From positions 1 to 64,000 of the forward strand of contig NZ_CANMVN010000002.1 in NCBI RefSeq assembly GCF_947501425.1: a DNA stretch of 64,000 nt, in the 5' to 3' direction. Under the pieces are notes generated by a model. The model was not told the origin of the DNA. It searched no databases and saw nothing but the letters and a program-made list of their open reading frames with translations. Positions 17,056 through 24,751 of this stretch are shown here, in pieces (the first letter of the stretch is position 1; each line of letters opens with the position of its first letter). The stretch is from an uncultured Psychroserpens sp. (GTDB lineage: Bacteria; Bacteroidota; Bacteroidia; Flavobacteriales; Flavobacteriaceae). Position numbers and translations under genes: made by a program.

Positions 17056-18186
17056 TTATAAGCGATTATCCATTTGTTTAACCATTTTATCTTTCCATGC
17101 TCTAAAATCTCCTGCTAATATATGCTTTCTGGCTTCCCTTACCAACCAAAGGTAAAATCCGAGATTATGTATGGTTGCGATTTGTTTACCCAATAATTCA
17201 TTAACTGTAAATAAATGTCTTAAATAAGCCTTGCTATATTCAGTATCAACAAATGTGATACCCATGTCATCTATGGGTGAAAAATCATCTGCCCATTTTA
17301 GATTTTTAATATTAATTGTTCCGTGGGCAGTAAATAGCATACCGTTTCTTGCATTACGCGTTGGCATAACACAATCAAACATATCTACACCAAGAGCAAT
17401 ATTTTCTAGTATGTTTATAGGTGTACCAACTCCCATGAGGTAACGTGGTTTTTCCCACGGAAGAATCTCACAAACCACATCGGTCATGGCATACATTTCT
17501 TCAGCAGGTTCTCCAACAGACAAACCACCAATCGCATTTCCCTGTGCACCAGCATTGGCAATATATTCAGCAGATTGTTGTCGTAAATCTTTATAGGTAC
17601 TTCCTTGAACTATTGGAAAAAATGTTTGTTCATAATCATACATGAACGGTGTTTTATCTAAATGCTTTAAACAACGCTCTAACCAACGATGCGTCATATG
17701 CATGGAGCGCTTGGCGTAATTGTAATCACATGGATATGGTGTACATTCATCGAATGCCATAATAATATCAGCTCCAATACTACGTTGAATTTCCATGACA
17801 TTTTCTGGTGTGAACACATGGTAGCTTCCATCGATATGCGATTTAAATTTCACACCTTCTTCTTTAATTTTTCTATTTGCAGATAATGAATATACTTGAT
17901 AACCTCCTGAATCGGTTAGAATATTTCTATCCCAATTCATGAATTTATGCAACCCTCCAGCTTTCTCCAAAATTGGTGTTTGAGGTCTTAGATATAAATG
18001 ATAGGTGTTTCCTAAAATAATATCAGGATTGATATCATTTTTAAGTTCACGCTGATGCACTCCTTTTACAGACGCAACCGTACCAACAGGCATAAATATA
18101 GGTGTCTCAATTTGTCCATGATCAGTCGTAATTACTCCTGCTCTGGCTTTACTTTGAGGATCACTTGCTTTTAATTCAAAATTCAT
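17056..18186 (-). CDS. tgt: tRNA-guanine transglycosylase, zinc cysteines not seen
   Basis: Exchanges guanine-34 for the queuosine precursor in GUN-anticodon tRNAs. The 376-residue protein has the catalytic Asp regions (DSGGYQVYS near residue 92; MPTRNARNG near 277) and the GGLSVGEP substrate motif. The C-terminal zinc site of characterised bacterial enzymes is Cys-x-Cys-xx-Cys plus His. Here the matching stretch between MPTRNARNG and YSKAYLRHL contains no Cys at all. The His of LRHL remains. I suspect this is a clade feature rather than a defect, since the rest is intact. First gene of tgt-lptG-eamA. Confidence 0.92.
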   Translation of the reverse strand: MNFELKASDPQSKARAGVITTDHGQIETPIFMPVGTVASVKGVHQRELKNDINPDIILGNTYHLYLRPQTPILEKAGGLHKFMNWDRNILTDSGGYQVYSLSANRKIKEEGVKFKSHIDGSYHVFTPENVMEIQRSIGADIIMAFDECTPYPCDYNYAKRSMHMTHRWLERCLKHLDKTPFMYDYEQTFFPIVQGSTYKDLRQQSAEYIANAGAQGNAIGGLSVGEPAEEMYAMTDVVCEILPWEKPRYLMGVGTPINILENIALGVDMFDCVMPTRNARNGMLFTAHGTINIKNLKWADDFSPIDDMGITFVDTEYSKAYLRHLFTVNELLGKQIATIHNLGFYLWLVREARKHILAGDFRAWKDKMVKQMDNRL

Positions 18187-18353
18187 AAAAAAACTTAGTC
18201 AGTGAGCAAAGATAATTATATCGGTGTATTAAGGTCTTAAACATTTAATAAAATTATGCAGAGACCAACTTAAAACAATAATGAATTATTTTAATTCTGA
18301 TTTAAATTGTTAGCAACTGACCAAAATCGTTAATAAGTGACTCGTTTCTATTT

Positions 18354-18383
18354 TTGTTTAGCCTTATGAAAACTTTATTTTTG
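18354..18383 (+). promoter_or_regulatory. Transketolase promoter
   Basis: TTG (18354-18356), exactly 19 nt, TATTTTTG (18376-18383). The expected start is near 18390, giving a leader of about 20 nt to the ATG at 18410. The divergent gap 18187-18353 also holds TATCTTTG on the minus strand (18214-18207), a plausible -7 element for tgt without an obvious -33 partner. Confidence 0.65.
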
Positions 18384-18409
18384 GTGCTGAAATTACTCAC
18401 ACTTTTTTT

Positions 18410-19255
18410 ATGCCAAACACACAACAATTAGAAGACTTAACAACACAAGTTCGTAGAGACATTTTACGAATGGTTCACAAAGTAAACTCAGGTCATCCTG
18501 GAGGCTCATTAGGATGCGCCGAATTTTTTGTCGCACTCTATCAGGAGATTATGGACAGAAAAGACACCTTTGATATGGACGGAATTGGCGAAGACCTTTT
18601 CTTCTTATCAAATGGTCATATTTCACCTGTTTTTTATAGCGTACTCGCGAGATCAGGATACTTTCCAGTTGACGAGCTGAATACTTTCAGATTGATCAAT
18701 TCCAGATTACAAGGTCATCCAACAACCCACGAAGGCTTGCCTGGAATTAGAGTGGCCTCTGGTTCTCTTGGGCAAGGTTTTAGTGTTGCTTTGGGTGCAG
18801 CAGAAACCAAAAAATTAAATAATGATAACCATTTAATATACAGCTTACATGGAGATGGCGAATTGCAAGAAGGGCAAAACTGGGAAGCCATCATGTATGC
18901 TGCTGCTAATAATGTAGATAATATTATTTCTACTATTGATCTTAACGGACAACAAATAGATGGAGCTACTGATGATGTGTTACCAATGGGAAGTGTTCGA
19001 GCTAAATTTGAAGCTTTTGGTTGGACCGTTGTAGATATTGAAGAGGGGAATAATATAGATGCTATCCTTAAAGGAATGGCTGAAGCAAAATCTTTAACTG
19101 GTAAAGGAAAACCTGTTTGTGTTTTACTTAAAACAGTTATGGGTAATGGTGTAGACTTTATGATGCATACACATGCATGGCATGGGAAAGCACCAAATGA
19201 CGAACAATTGGAAATTGGTTTATCTCAAAATGCTGAAACTTTAGGTGACTATTAA
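18410..19255 (+). CDS. Transketolase, N-terminal (TPP-binding) subunit
   Basis: Together with the subunit at 19961 it transfers two-carbon ketol units in the pentose phosphate pathway. The 281 residues contain the thiamine-diphosphate signature GDGELQEGQNWEA (about residue 145 onward) and the HPGGSLG entry motif near residue 29. A split transketolase is normal in many Bacteroidota and is not a frameshift. The other half is displaced by about 0.7 kb because another gene sits between them. Confidence 0.95.
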   Translation: MPNTQQLEDLTTQVRRDILRMVHKVNSGHPGGSLGCAEFFVALYQEIMDRKDTFDMDGIGEDLFFLSNGHISPVFYSVLARSGYFPVDELNTFRLINSRLQGHPTTHEGLPGIRVASGSLGQGFSVALGAAETKKLNNDNHLIYSLHGDGELQEGQNWEAIMYAAANNVDNIISTIDLNGQQIDGATDDVLPMGSVRAKFEAFGWTVVDIEEGNNIDAILKGMAEAKSLTGKGKPVCVLLKTVMGNGVDFMMHTHAWHGKAPNDEQLEIGLSQNAETLGDY

Positions 19256-19256
19256 T

Positions 19257-19964
19257 ATGAAGAAAATATATACACTTATTGTTTTACTATTTGTTGCTTT
19301 TGGTTACTCACAAGAGCAAAAAATTACCATTGACTATACTGTTGATTACATCATCCCCAACAATCGGAAGGGTACAGCAGATACAATTACTATAGGATAT
19401 TCTAAAAATGGAAAACACCTCTGGACAAACAGCGAATACCTGGCAAAAGATCTTGGTAAATCGATGTTTAAGAGTAATTCTAAAATGATGGAAAATGCTG
19501 ATTTAGATATTATTTACGATTCTGAAAACAGCATATTAATTATGCACTTTGAATCGGGTAAAAATGATATGTTTATAAATATGGATTTAGAGACATTGAT
19601 GACTAAACAAATCAGTTTTAATGAAGATGATGAATTTGAATTAATTTCAGAGAATACAAAAGAATCTATTGATGTAGCTGGTCATAAAACTACCATCTAC
19701 GATCTTTACCCATCAAATAAACCTTCAGATATAATATCGGTAGCCTTTGATGAATCGATAGAAATCCAGAATAATACACTATTTAAATCGCTTTTTGAAT
19801 TGATTTTCGCAGCTGAAGGCAGTGCTAATTTATTAGGCATGAATCTTCCAAACGGACTAATCATGAAAGCTACCAATAAAGGCAATACAATGATAGAGGC
19901 CTACAAGATTGATACAAGAAAAAAAACAATTAATATTAATTACAGTTTCAAAATCACAGAATGA
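19257..19964 (+). CDS. Secreted protein of unknown function between the transketolase halves
   Basis: A 235-residue protein starting at ATG 19257, one base after the upstream stop codon. A GTG at 19245 would add four residues ahead of the signal peptide and is less likely. MKKIYTLIVLLFVAFGYSQ is a clear signal peptide, and the rest is soluble and rich in beta-strand-like segments, resembling the loosely defined secreted DUF4412-type proteins. I do not recognise a family with certainty. Its last codon overlaps the next ATG (ATGA), so it is translationally coupled to a cytoplasmic enzyme subunit although it should be exported. That arrangement is odd. Confidence 0.8.
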   Translation: MKKIYTLIVLLFVAFGYSQEQKITIDYTVDYIIPNNRKGTADTITIGYSKNGKHLWTNSEYLAKDLGKSMFKSNSKMMENADLDIIYDSENSILIMHFESGKNDMFINMDLETLMTKQISFNEDDEFELISENTKESIDVAGHKTTIYDLYPSNKPSDIISVAFDESIEIQNNTLFKSLFELIFAAEGSANLLGMNLPNGLIMKATNKGNTMIEAYKIDTRKKTININYSFKITE

Positions 19965-20917
19965 AAACATATACTAACACAGGAAATAAAGACACACGCT
20001 CAGGTTTTGGAGCTGGATTAACAGAATTAGGAAAAACCAATGAAAATGTCGTTGCCCTTTGTGCCGACCTTATTGGTTCATTAAAAATGGACGACTTTAA
20101 AGCGAATCACCCAGAACGCTTTTTTCAAGTAGGAATTGCTGAAGCCAATATGATGGGTCTGGCTGCTGGTATGACCATTGGAGGAAAAATTCCATTTACT
20201 GGTACATTTGCCAACTTTTCTACAGGTCGTGTTTATGATCAAATCAGACAGAGTATAGCATATTCACATAAGAATGTAAAAATCTGTGCATCACATGCAG
20301 GATTAACATTAGGTGAAGATGGTGCCACACACCAAATTTTAGAAGATATTGGCTTGATGAAAATGTTACCAGGAATGACTGTAATTAACACGTGTGACTT
20401 CAACCAAACTAAGGCTGCCACTATCGCTATTGCTGAATACAACGGACCAGTTTATCTACGCTTTGGAAGACCAAAAGTAGCCAATTTCACTCCCGAAAAT
20501 CAAACCTTTGAAATTGGGAAAGCTGTTCATTTAACCGAAGGTAAAGACGTAACTATTGTTGCTACTGGGCATTTGGTTTGGGAAGCACTTGAAGCTGCTA
20601 AAACCTTAAATGAAAAAGGTATCTCTGCTGAAGTGATAAATATTCATACTATTAAACCTCTTGATGATAAAGCTATTTTAGACTCTGTTGCTAAAACTGG
20701 TTGTATTGTTACTGCTGAAGAGCACAATTATTTAGGTGGTTTAGGAGAAAGTGTGGCAAGAGTACTTGCGCAACACCAACCTACTCCTCAAGAATTTGTA
20801 GCTACACAAGACACCTTTGGTGAGTCTGGAACTCCAGCTCAATTGATGGAAAAGTATGGTCTAAATGCCAATGCCATTGTGAACGCTACTGAAACAGTAT
20901 TGAAAAGAAAAAACTAA
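19961..20917 (+). CDS. Transketolase, C-terminal subunit
   Basis: Carries the pyrimidine-binding and C-terminal domains of transketolase (318 residues). Visible motifs are FQVGIAEANMMGLAAGM with the catalytic Glu near residue 63, and GGLGESVARVLA in the C-terminal domain. It pairs with the product of 18410-19255. Start overlap ATGA with the secreted-protein gene implies translational coupling. Confidence 0.95.
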   Translation: MKTYTNTGNKDTRSGFGAGLTELGKTNENVVALCADLIGSLKMDDFKANHPERFFQVGIAEANMMGLAAGMTIGGKIPFTGTFANFSTGRVYDQIRQSIAYSHKNVKICASHAGLTLGEDGATHQILEDIGLMKMLPGMTVINTCDFNQTKAATIAIAEYNGPVYLRFGRPKVANFTPENQTFEIGKAVHLTEGKDVTIVATGHLVWEALEAAKTLNEKGISAEVINIHTIKPLDDKAILDSVAKTGCIVTAEEHNYLGGLGESVARVLAQHQPTPQEFVATQDTFGESGTPAQLMEKYGLNANAIVNATETVLKRKN

Positions 20918-21035
20918 AGTTAAAACAGTGTCTTCAAAATCTAAAGTTCAAATAAATTAGACTGATACTAAGGAAATAATTTTCGTTTGGCAACGTTTTT
21001 GATACTATACATCAAAATCACAAAAAACGAATATT

Positions 21036-21677
21036 ATGAGAATTTTCAAAAAATGTCACGAACACTTTAATAATAAAAGTACCGTGAGCAAAAGATTAGT
21101 TATTAGTACGTTTTTATTAACGCTATTTTGTTTTAGTGCCCAAGCACAAAAGGGAAATTCGTTTGGAATTAAAGGTGGATTAAATTACAATGCTAATGGC
21201 GATTATTTCCAATCTATTGGTGACAATGCACAAAACCCAGATCGTAATATCGGGTATCACATTGGTCTTTTCGGAAAGATTGGTAATGACCTCTATTTTA
21301 GACCTGAACTAGTTTACACAAGCACAAAAAGTGATTATGACAGCGACGTCTTTGATATGAAAAAAATTGACGCTCCTCTATTAGTCGGTGTTAAAGTTAT
21401 TGGCCCCTTAAGTGTGTTTGGAGGTCCGTCATTACAATACATACTCGATACTGAGTTTGAAGGTATTGATATTGATAATATTGACAATGATTTTTCTGTA
21501 GGCTTAAATTTTGGTATCGGACTTTCATTGAATAAAATTGGAATAGACTTAAGATATGAAAGAGGCTTTAGCGACAATGAAGCTACATTTATTGGTAACA
21601 ATTTAGGTGAAGGTGTCGTAAGTAGAATTGACACTAGACCAGATCAATTGATACTGAGTTTATCAGTTGCCTTTTAA
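21036..21677 (+). CDS. Outer-membrane beta-barrel protein
   Basis: A 213-residue porin-family (OmpA-barrel-like) protein of the PorT/outer membrane beta-barrel class common in Bacteroidota. A signal segment (VISTFLLTLFCFSAQAQ) is preceded by an unusually long basic N-region of about 23 residues, so the annotated start may be early. No in-frame ATG lies closer. The mature part shows alternating amphipathic strands, and the C-terminus ends in aromatic Phe as barrels do. The specific role is unknown. It ends at a shared terminator. Confidence 0.8.
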   Translation: MRIFKKCHEHFNNKSTVSKRLVISTFLLTLFCFSAQAQKGNSFGIKGGLNYNANGDYFQSIGDNAQNPDRNIGYHIGLFGKIGNDLYFRPELVYTSTKSDYDSDVFDMKKIDAPLLVGVKVIGPLSVFGGPSLQYILDTEFEGIDIDNIDNDFSVGLNFGIGLSLNKIGIDLRYERGFSDNEATFIGNNLGEGVVSRIDTRPDQLILSLSVAF

Positions 21678-21694
21678 TATAGACTTATAAAATC

Positions 21695-21727
21695 AAAAAA
21701 AGACGCCGAAAAAGCGTCTTTTTTTTG
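21695..21727. terminator. Bidirectional terminator
   Basis: AAAAAAGACGC (21695-21705), CGAAAAA loop region, GCGTCTTTTTTTT: a GC-rich stem with A and T tracts on both sides. It serves the barrel gene on the plus strand and the FKBP-like gene on the minus strand. Confidence 0.88.
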
Positions 21728-21744
21728 TATTGCGAATTATAGGT

Positions 21745-22686
21745 TTAACTATCCAGATTTGATTCCGTAGAATCCTCATCTAAATAATTTGGTATACCAT
21801 CATTATCAGAATCATCATTTGTTGGATCACCATCTTCATCAAGATCTTCATTGATCGTTAAAACACCATCACCATCATCGTCTGGATCAAAGAAGTTTGG
21901 TACATTATCCTCATCAGTATCATCATCATTGATGTTAAAATTTTCATTTAAATCTTCTAGGTGTGATAACACACCATCGTTGTCGTGATCATTAGGTTCT
22001 GCCTGATATAATTCAAACTTAAAAATAAGGTTAGAATACACCGGAACTCCAAATGGAGGGTTAGCAAAATAAGCCAGACCAGATGGCAAGAACATAACTC
22101 CAAGCCCATAACCTGAGTAGTCTACTGTACCATCTTCATTGATAATAAAATCTGATGAAGTGTTAAATTGAGGAATTACATTTCTCCATCCCTGAATTAA
22201 ACCTGTAAGATCAAATGGAATGTTAGGATTGACTGCACTATCAAAAATATCTTCGTCTTGCAAATTACCTGAATATACCAATCTAACATCATCAGTAAAA
22301 TTCGGGCTATAATCACCTTGTCCTTGATTAATTCTCAGAATGTAGTATTCATATTCAACCTCTTCATAAGTTGTTGTATAAGTCTCTACAGCATCAATTA
22401 AAAGTGTATTGTTATCTGGGTCAGGAAGTGGCAAATAATCACCATTGTCATCTTGTGGAAGTTCAGTTATTATAATTTCATCAATATTGTGGTCTGTTAC
22501 ACCATCAAAAAATGATTCATTATAATAATGTGTTTCCAGGTAGCCAATCATTGAATCACGATCAACGACTTGCTGTTCTGTTCTATCTCTATCAGGAACT
22601 AGACTCACCTCTGGATCATCTGGTTTACATGACATGATGGTCACAATCAAAAGAAGTAAAACGATAAGGTTGTTTCTTAAATTCAT
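21745..22686 (-). CDS. FKBP-like lipoprotein with C-terminal calcium-binding repeats
   Basis: A 313-residue lipoprotein (lipobox at IMSCKP, Cys20). Residues of about 90-230 match an FKBP-type peptidyl-prolyl isomerase: VRLVYSGNL, DIFDS, GLIQGWRNVIPQF and the LGVMFLPSGLAYF strand, keeping the Tyr, Phe-Asp and Trp pocket residues. After about 235 comes a string of Asp-rich DxDxDG repeats (DHDNDGVLSHLED, DDDGDGVLTINED, DSDNDGIPNYLDE), like thrombospondin type 3 repeats that bind calcium. It probably folds proteins at the cell surface or in the periplasm. FKBP-like lipoproteins are linked to gliding motility in this group; that is background, not shown here. Confidence 0.85.
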   Translation of the reverse strand: MNLRNNLIVLLLLIVTIMSCKPDDPEVSLVPDRDRTEQQVVDRDSMIGYLETHYYNESFFDGVTDHNIDEIIITELPQDDNGDYLPLPDPDNNTLLIDAVETYTTTYEEVEYEYYILRINQGQGDYSPNFTDDVRLVYSGNLQDEDIFDSAVNPNIPFDLTGLIQGWRNVIPQFNTSSDFIINEDGTVDYSGYGLGVMFLPSGLAYFANPPFGVPVYSNLIFKFELYQAEPNDHDNDGVLSHLEDLNENFNINDDDTDEDNVPNFFDPDDDGDGVLTINEDLDEDGDPTNDDSDNDGIPNYLDEDSTESNLDS

Positions 22687-22813
22687 AGTGAATACATTTT
22701 TCTTTAATTCAAATACAATTTGAATCGTTCAATATTGCTTATTTTTAGCACGCAAGATACAATAATATAATATTTTTGTGCAATACAATTAACGTCAATT
22801 TCACAGATTTAAT

Positions 22814-23194
22814 ATGCGAGTAGATAAATATCTTTGGTGCATTAGATATTGCAAAACAAGAAGCATAGCAACTAACGCTTGCAAAAAGGGTCATGTAAAG
22901 GTCAACGGCCAAGTTGTAAAACCCAGCAGAGATGTTTATGCTACAGATAAGATAGAGTTTAGAAAAGATCAAATCAACTATCAAATAATAGTTAATGATC
23001 TACCCAAAAGTAGAGTTGGCGCAAAACTGGTTGATATTTACAGAACTGATATCACTCCAAAAGATGCTTTTGAGGCTAAAGAATTACTTAAATATTCTAA
23101 AGATTATTATCGAAAAAAAGGCACTGGACGACCTACAAAAAAAGACCGAAGAGATATTGATGATTTTTATGATACTCCTGAAGAACATAACTAG
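22814..23194 (+). CDS. S4-domain RNA-binding protein (Hsp15-like)
   Basis: A 126-residue protein opening MRVDKYLWCIRYCKTRS, a textbook S4 domain, followed by a basic linker ending near residue 120. HslR/Hsp15 in E. coli rescues stalled 50S subunits carrying nascent chains. The same role here is by family analogy. A TATTTTTG -7-type element lies at 22771-22778. The next gene is a phosphoribosyltransferase 57 nt downstream. Confidence 0.88.
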   Translation: MRVDKYLWCIRYCKTRSIATNACKKGHVKVNGQVVKPSRDVYATDKIEFRKDQINYQIIVNDLPKSRVGAKLVDIYRTDITPKDAFEAKELLKYSKDYYRKKGTGRPTKKDRRDIDDFYDTPEEHN

Positions 23195-23251
23195 AGTTTA
23201 ATAGGCTCATTAAGAAAACTCTTTTTTATCTTTGAATAAATTAAATCAAGT

Positions 23252-23755
23252 ATGGACACAGAAAAAAATATCATTCTAAATCATCAGCAGATCCAGCATA
23301 AAATAAGACGAATTGCTTACCAAATCTACGAAAGTAATGTTTATGAAGACGATATCATTCTGGCTGGAATTGAAGACAACGGATATATACTTGCAAAAAA
23401 ATTAAAACAACAACTAGAAAAGATTTCCGAACTAACTCCTCAGCTTTGCAAAGTAACTATTGATAAAAAAAACCCATTAACTGAAATAAAAACATCTCTA
23501 AAAAAAGAAGATTACACAAACAAATCAATTGTCCTCATTGATGATGTACTAAACTCAGGCAGTACGTTAATATATGGTGTCAAACACTTTTTAGAAGTAC
23601 CATTAAAACAATTTAAAACAGCAGTTCTCGTCAATAGAAATCATAAAAAATATCCTGTAAAAGCCGATTTTAAAGGCATCTCATTATCAACTTCTCTTCA
23701 TGAACATGTTGAGATTGTACTTTCAGGAAAAACGCACGAAGCCTTTCTAAAATAA
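23252..23755 (+). CDS. Phosphoribosyltransferase-family protein (PyrR-like)
   Basis: A 167-residue type I phosphoribosyltransferase fold. The PRPP-binding loop is IVLIDDVLNSGSTLIYG near residue 95, with the two adjacent Asp residues. Sequences like this are often called PyrR (uracil phosphoribosyltransferase and pyr attenuator), but no pyr operon is adjacent and pyrD lies almost 40 kb away, so I give no symbol. The gene's 3' end overlaps the shikimate kinase gene tail-to-tail by 9 nt. TATCTTTG at 23227-23234 is a plausible -7 element. Confidence 0.82.
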   Translation: MDTEKNIILNHQQIQHKIRRIAYQIYESNVYEDDIILAGIEDNGYILAKKLKQQLEKISELTPQLCKVTIDKKNPLTEIKTSLKKEDYTNKSIVLIDDVLNSGSTLIYGVKHFLEVPLKQFKTAVLVNRNHKKYPVKADFKGISLSTSLHEHVEIVLSGKTHEAFLK

Positions 23756-24265
23756 TTGTAGCAAAATAGCTTTCACTAAATCTTCTACTGATCTATTATC
23801 TGTTTTTACACTAATATGTGATTGCTCATAATAAGGCGCTCTTTCAAATAAGTGCTTACCAATAAACTCATTGAGTTCTTTTACAGTAGATACATGTGAG
23901 ATCAAGGGGCGTTTTTCTCGCTCTTCAAATAGTCTTTCAGACAATGTAGGAATGTTAGCTTTGAGGTATATACTCGTGGAGTGCTTTGCCTCTAATATTG
24001 TAGCCATATTATTACCATAGCAAGGTGTTCCTCCTCCCAAAGACACAACTGTTTTAGGCAAATCTAAAACATCTCTCAGATAGTTATATTCAGCTTTTCT
24101 GAAATAAATTTCACCTTTGGTTTCAAAAATTTCCTTAATAGTTGATTGCTCCTTAGTCTCAATATAATTATCAAAGTCCAGATATTCATAATTTAAAATA
24201 TCAGCCAAAGCTTTACCTATTACTGATTTTCCAGAACCCATATATCCAATTAAAAATAAGGTCAT
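23747..24265 (-). CDS. aroK: Shikimate kinase
   Basis: Phosphorylates shikimate at the 3-hydroxyl in the chorismate pathway. At 172 residues it is a normal single-domain kinase: Walker A IGYMGSGKSVIGK (residues 6-18), the DFDNYIE shikimate-binding segment near 32, VSLGGGTPC near 75 and the LID arginines in EEREKRPLI. It is not clustered with other aro genes. It converges on the phosphoribosyltransferase gene with a short overlap. Confidence 0.93.
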   Translation of the reverse strand: MTLFLIGYMGSGKSVIGKALADILNYEYLDFDNYIETKEQSTIKEIFETKGEIYFRKAEYNYLRDVLDLPKTVVSLGGGTPCYGNNMATILEAKHSTSIYLKANIPTLSERLFEEREKRPLISHVSTVKELNEFIGKHLFERAPYYEQSHISVKTDNRSVEDLVKAILLQLF

Positions 24266-24341
24266 TTTTCTCTTATAAATTGATTATTAAAAACATAAGA
24301 TAATTTACAGCAAAAAAACAAAAAATTATCTAAAAATAGGT

Positions 24342-24371
24342 TTGGAATATTAATTAATCGTTTTATATTTG
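24342..24371 (+). promoter_or_regulatory. tRNA-Lys promoter
   Basis: TTG (24342-24344), exactly 19 nt, TATATTTG (24364-24371), followed by CACCCTCG. The same TATATTTGCACCC occurs twice on the minus strand at the left end of the window, and TTTGCACCC recurs at the TonB receptor promoter. Confidence 0.8.
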
Positions 24372-24394
24372 CACCCTCGTTAGAGAAACTTATT

Positions 24395-24467
24395 GACTTG
24401 GTAGCTCAGTTGGTAGAGCATCTCCCTTTTAAGGAGAGGGTCCTGGGTTCGAGCCCCAGCCAAGTCA
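24395..24467 (+). tRNA. tRNA-Lys (anticodon UUU)
   Basis: The 73-nt cloverleaf folds fully: acceptor GACTTGG with CCAAGTC, D arm GCTC/GAGC, anticodon stem TCTCC/GGAGA around CTTTTAA (anticodon TTT), T arm CTGGG-TTCGAGC-CCCAG, discriminator A. CCA is not encoded. It is followed at once by a hairpin terminator. Confidence 0.97.
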
Positions 24468-24471
24468 CTAC

Positions 24472-24504
24472 AAAAAAGTTAAGCACTCGCTTAACTTTTT
24501 TTTT
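24472..24504 (+). terminator. Terminator after tRNA-Lys
   Basis: AAAAAGTTAAGC (24473-24484), loop ACTC, GCTTAACTTTTT: stem of seven pairs extended by A-T pairs, then a long T-run. It separates the two tRNA genes into independent units, or at least attenuates read-through. Confidence 0.85.
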
Positions 24505-24521
24505 ATCTTTACTGAAATAAT

Positions 24522-24606
24522 GCGCACGTGGCGGAATTGGTAGACGCGCTGGCTTGAGGGGCCAGTGACCGCTTAGGTCGTGGAAGTTCGAATCTTCTCG
24601 TGCGCA
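24522..24606 (+). tRNA. tRNA-Leu (anticodon GAG)
   Basis: An 85-nt class II tRNA: acceptor GCGCACG with CGTGCGC, anticodon stem CTGGC/GCCAG around TTGAGGG (anticodon GAG), a long variable arm and T arm with GTTCGAATC, discriminator A. CCA is not encoded. A TATCTTTA element at 24504-24511 could be its own -7 box, one base off consensus. Confidence 0.96.
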
Positions 24607-24722
24607 CTTTTACTCAACTCTTATTTCCTTAATTTCCTCTACATTCAATAATATCCTTTTTTTAGAATAATAGTGATACTATTAAAAAAAACATAAAATT
24701 TAGTGTAGTCCTAAAAAAAGCT

Positions 24723-24736
24723 TATTTTTGTTTAAC
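24723..24736 (+). promoter_or_regulatory. carH-like promoter -7 element with overlapping half-operator
   Basis: TATTTTTG (24723-24730) fits the -7 consensus and would start transcription near 24737, about 15 nt before the ATG. TTGTTTAAC (24728-24736) overlaps it. The 13-mer TTGTTTAACTTTT here is identical to one in the crtI promoter (25674-25686), suggesting that the regulator controls both its own gene and the crt operon. Confidence 0.55.
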
Positions 24737-24751
24737 TTTTTTATTCTAAAA

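Noticed and set aside
18366-18431. A 21-residue leader-like ORF overlapping the transketolase start
   Set aside because: The best promoter (TTG 18354, TATTTTTG 18376-18383) would start transcription after its ATG, so it should not be translated.
18410-20917. Possible frameshifted or disrupted transketolase
   Set aside because: Two separate subunits are the normal form in many bacteria, and both have complete ends. Only the inserted gene is unusual.
24395-24606. tRNA genes as an integration site
   Set aside because: Both tRNAs are complete. I see no integrase, no repeated 3' tRNA fragment and no foreign-looking genes nearby.
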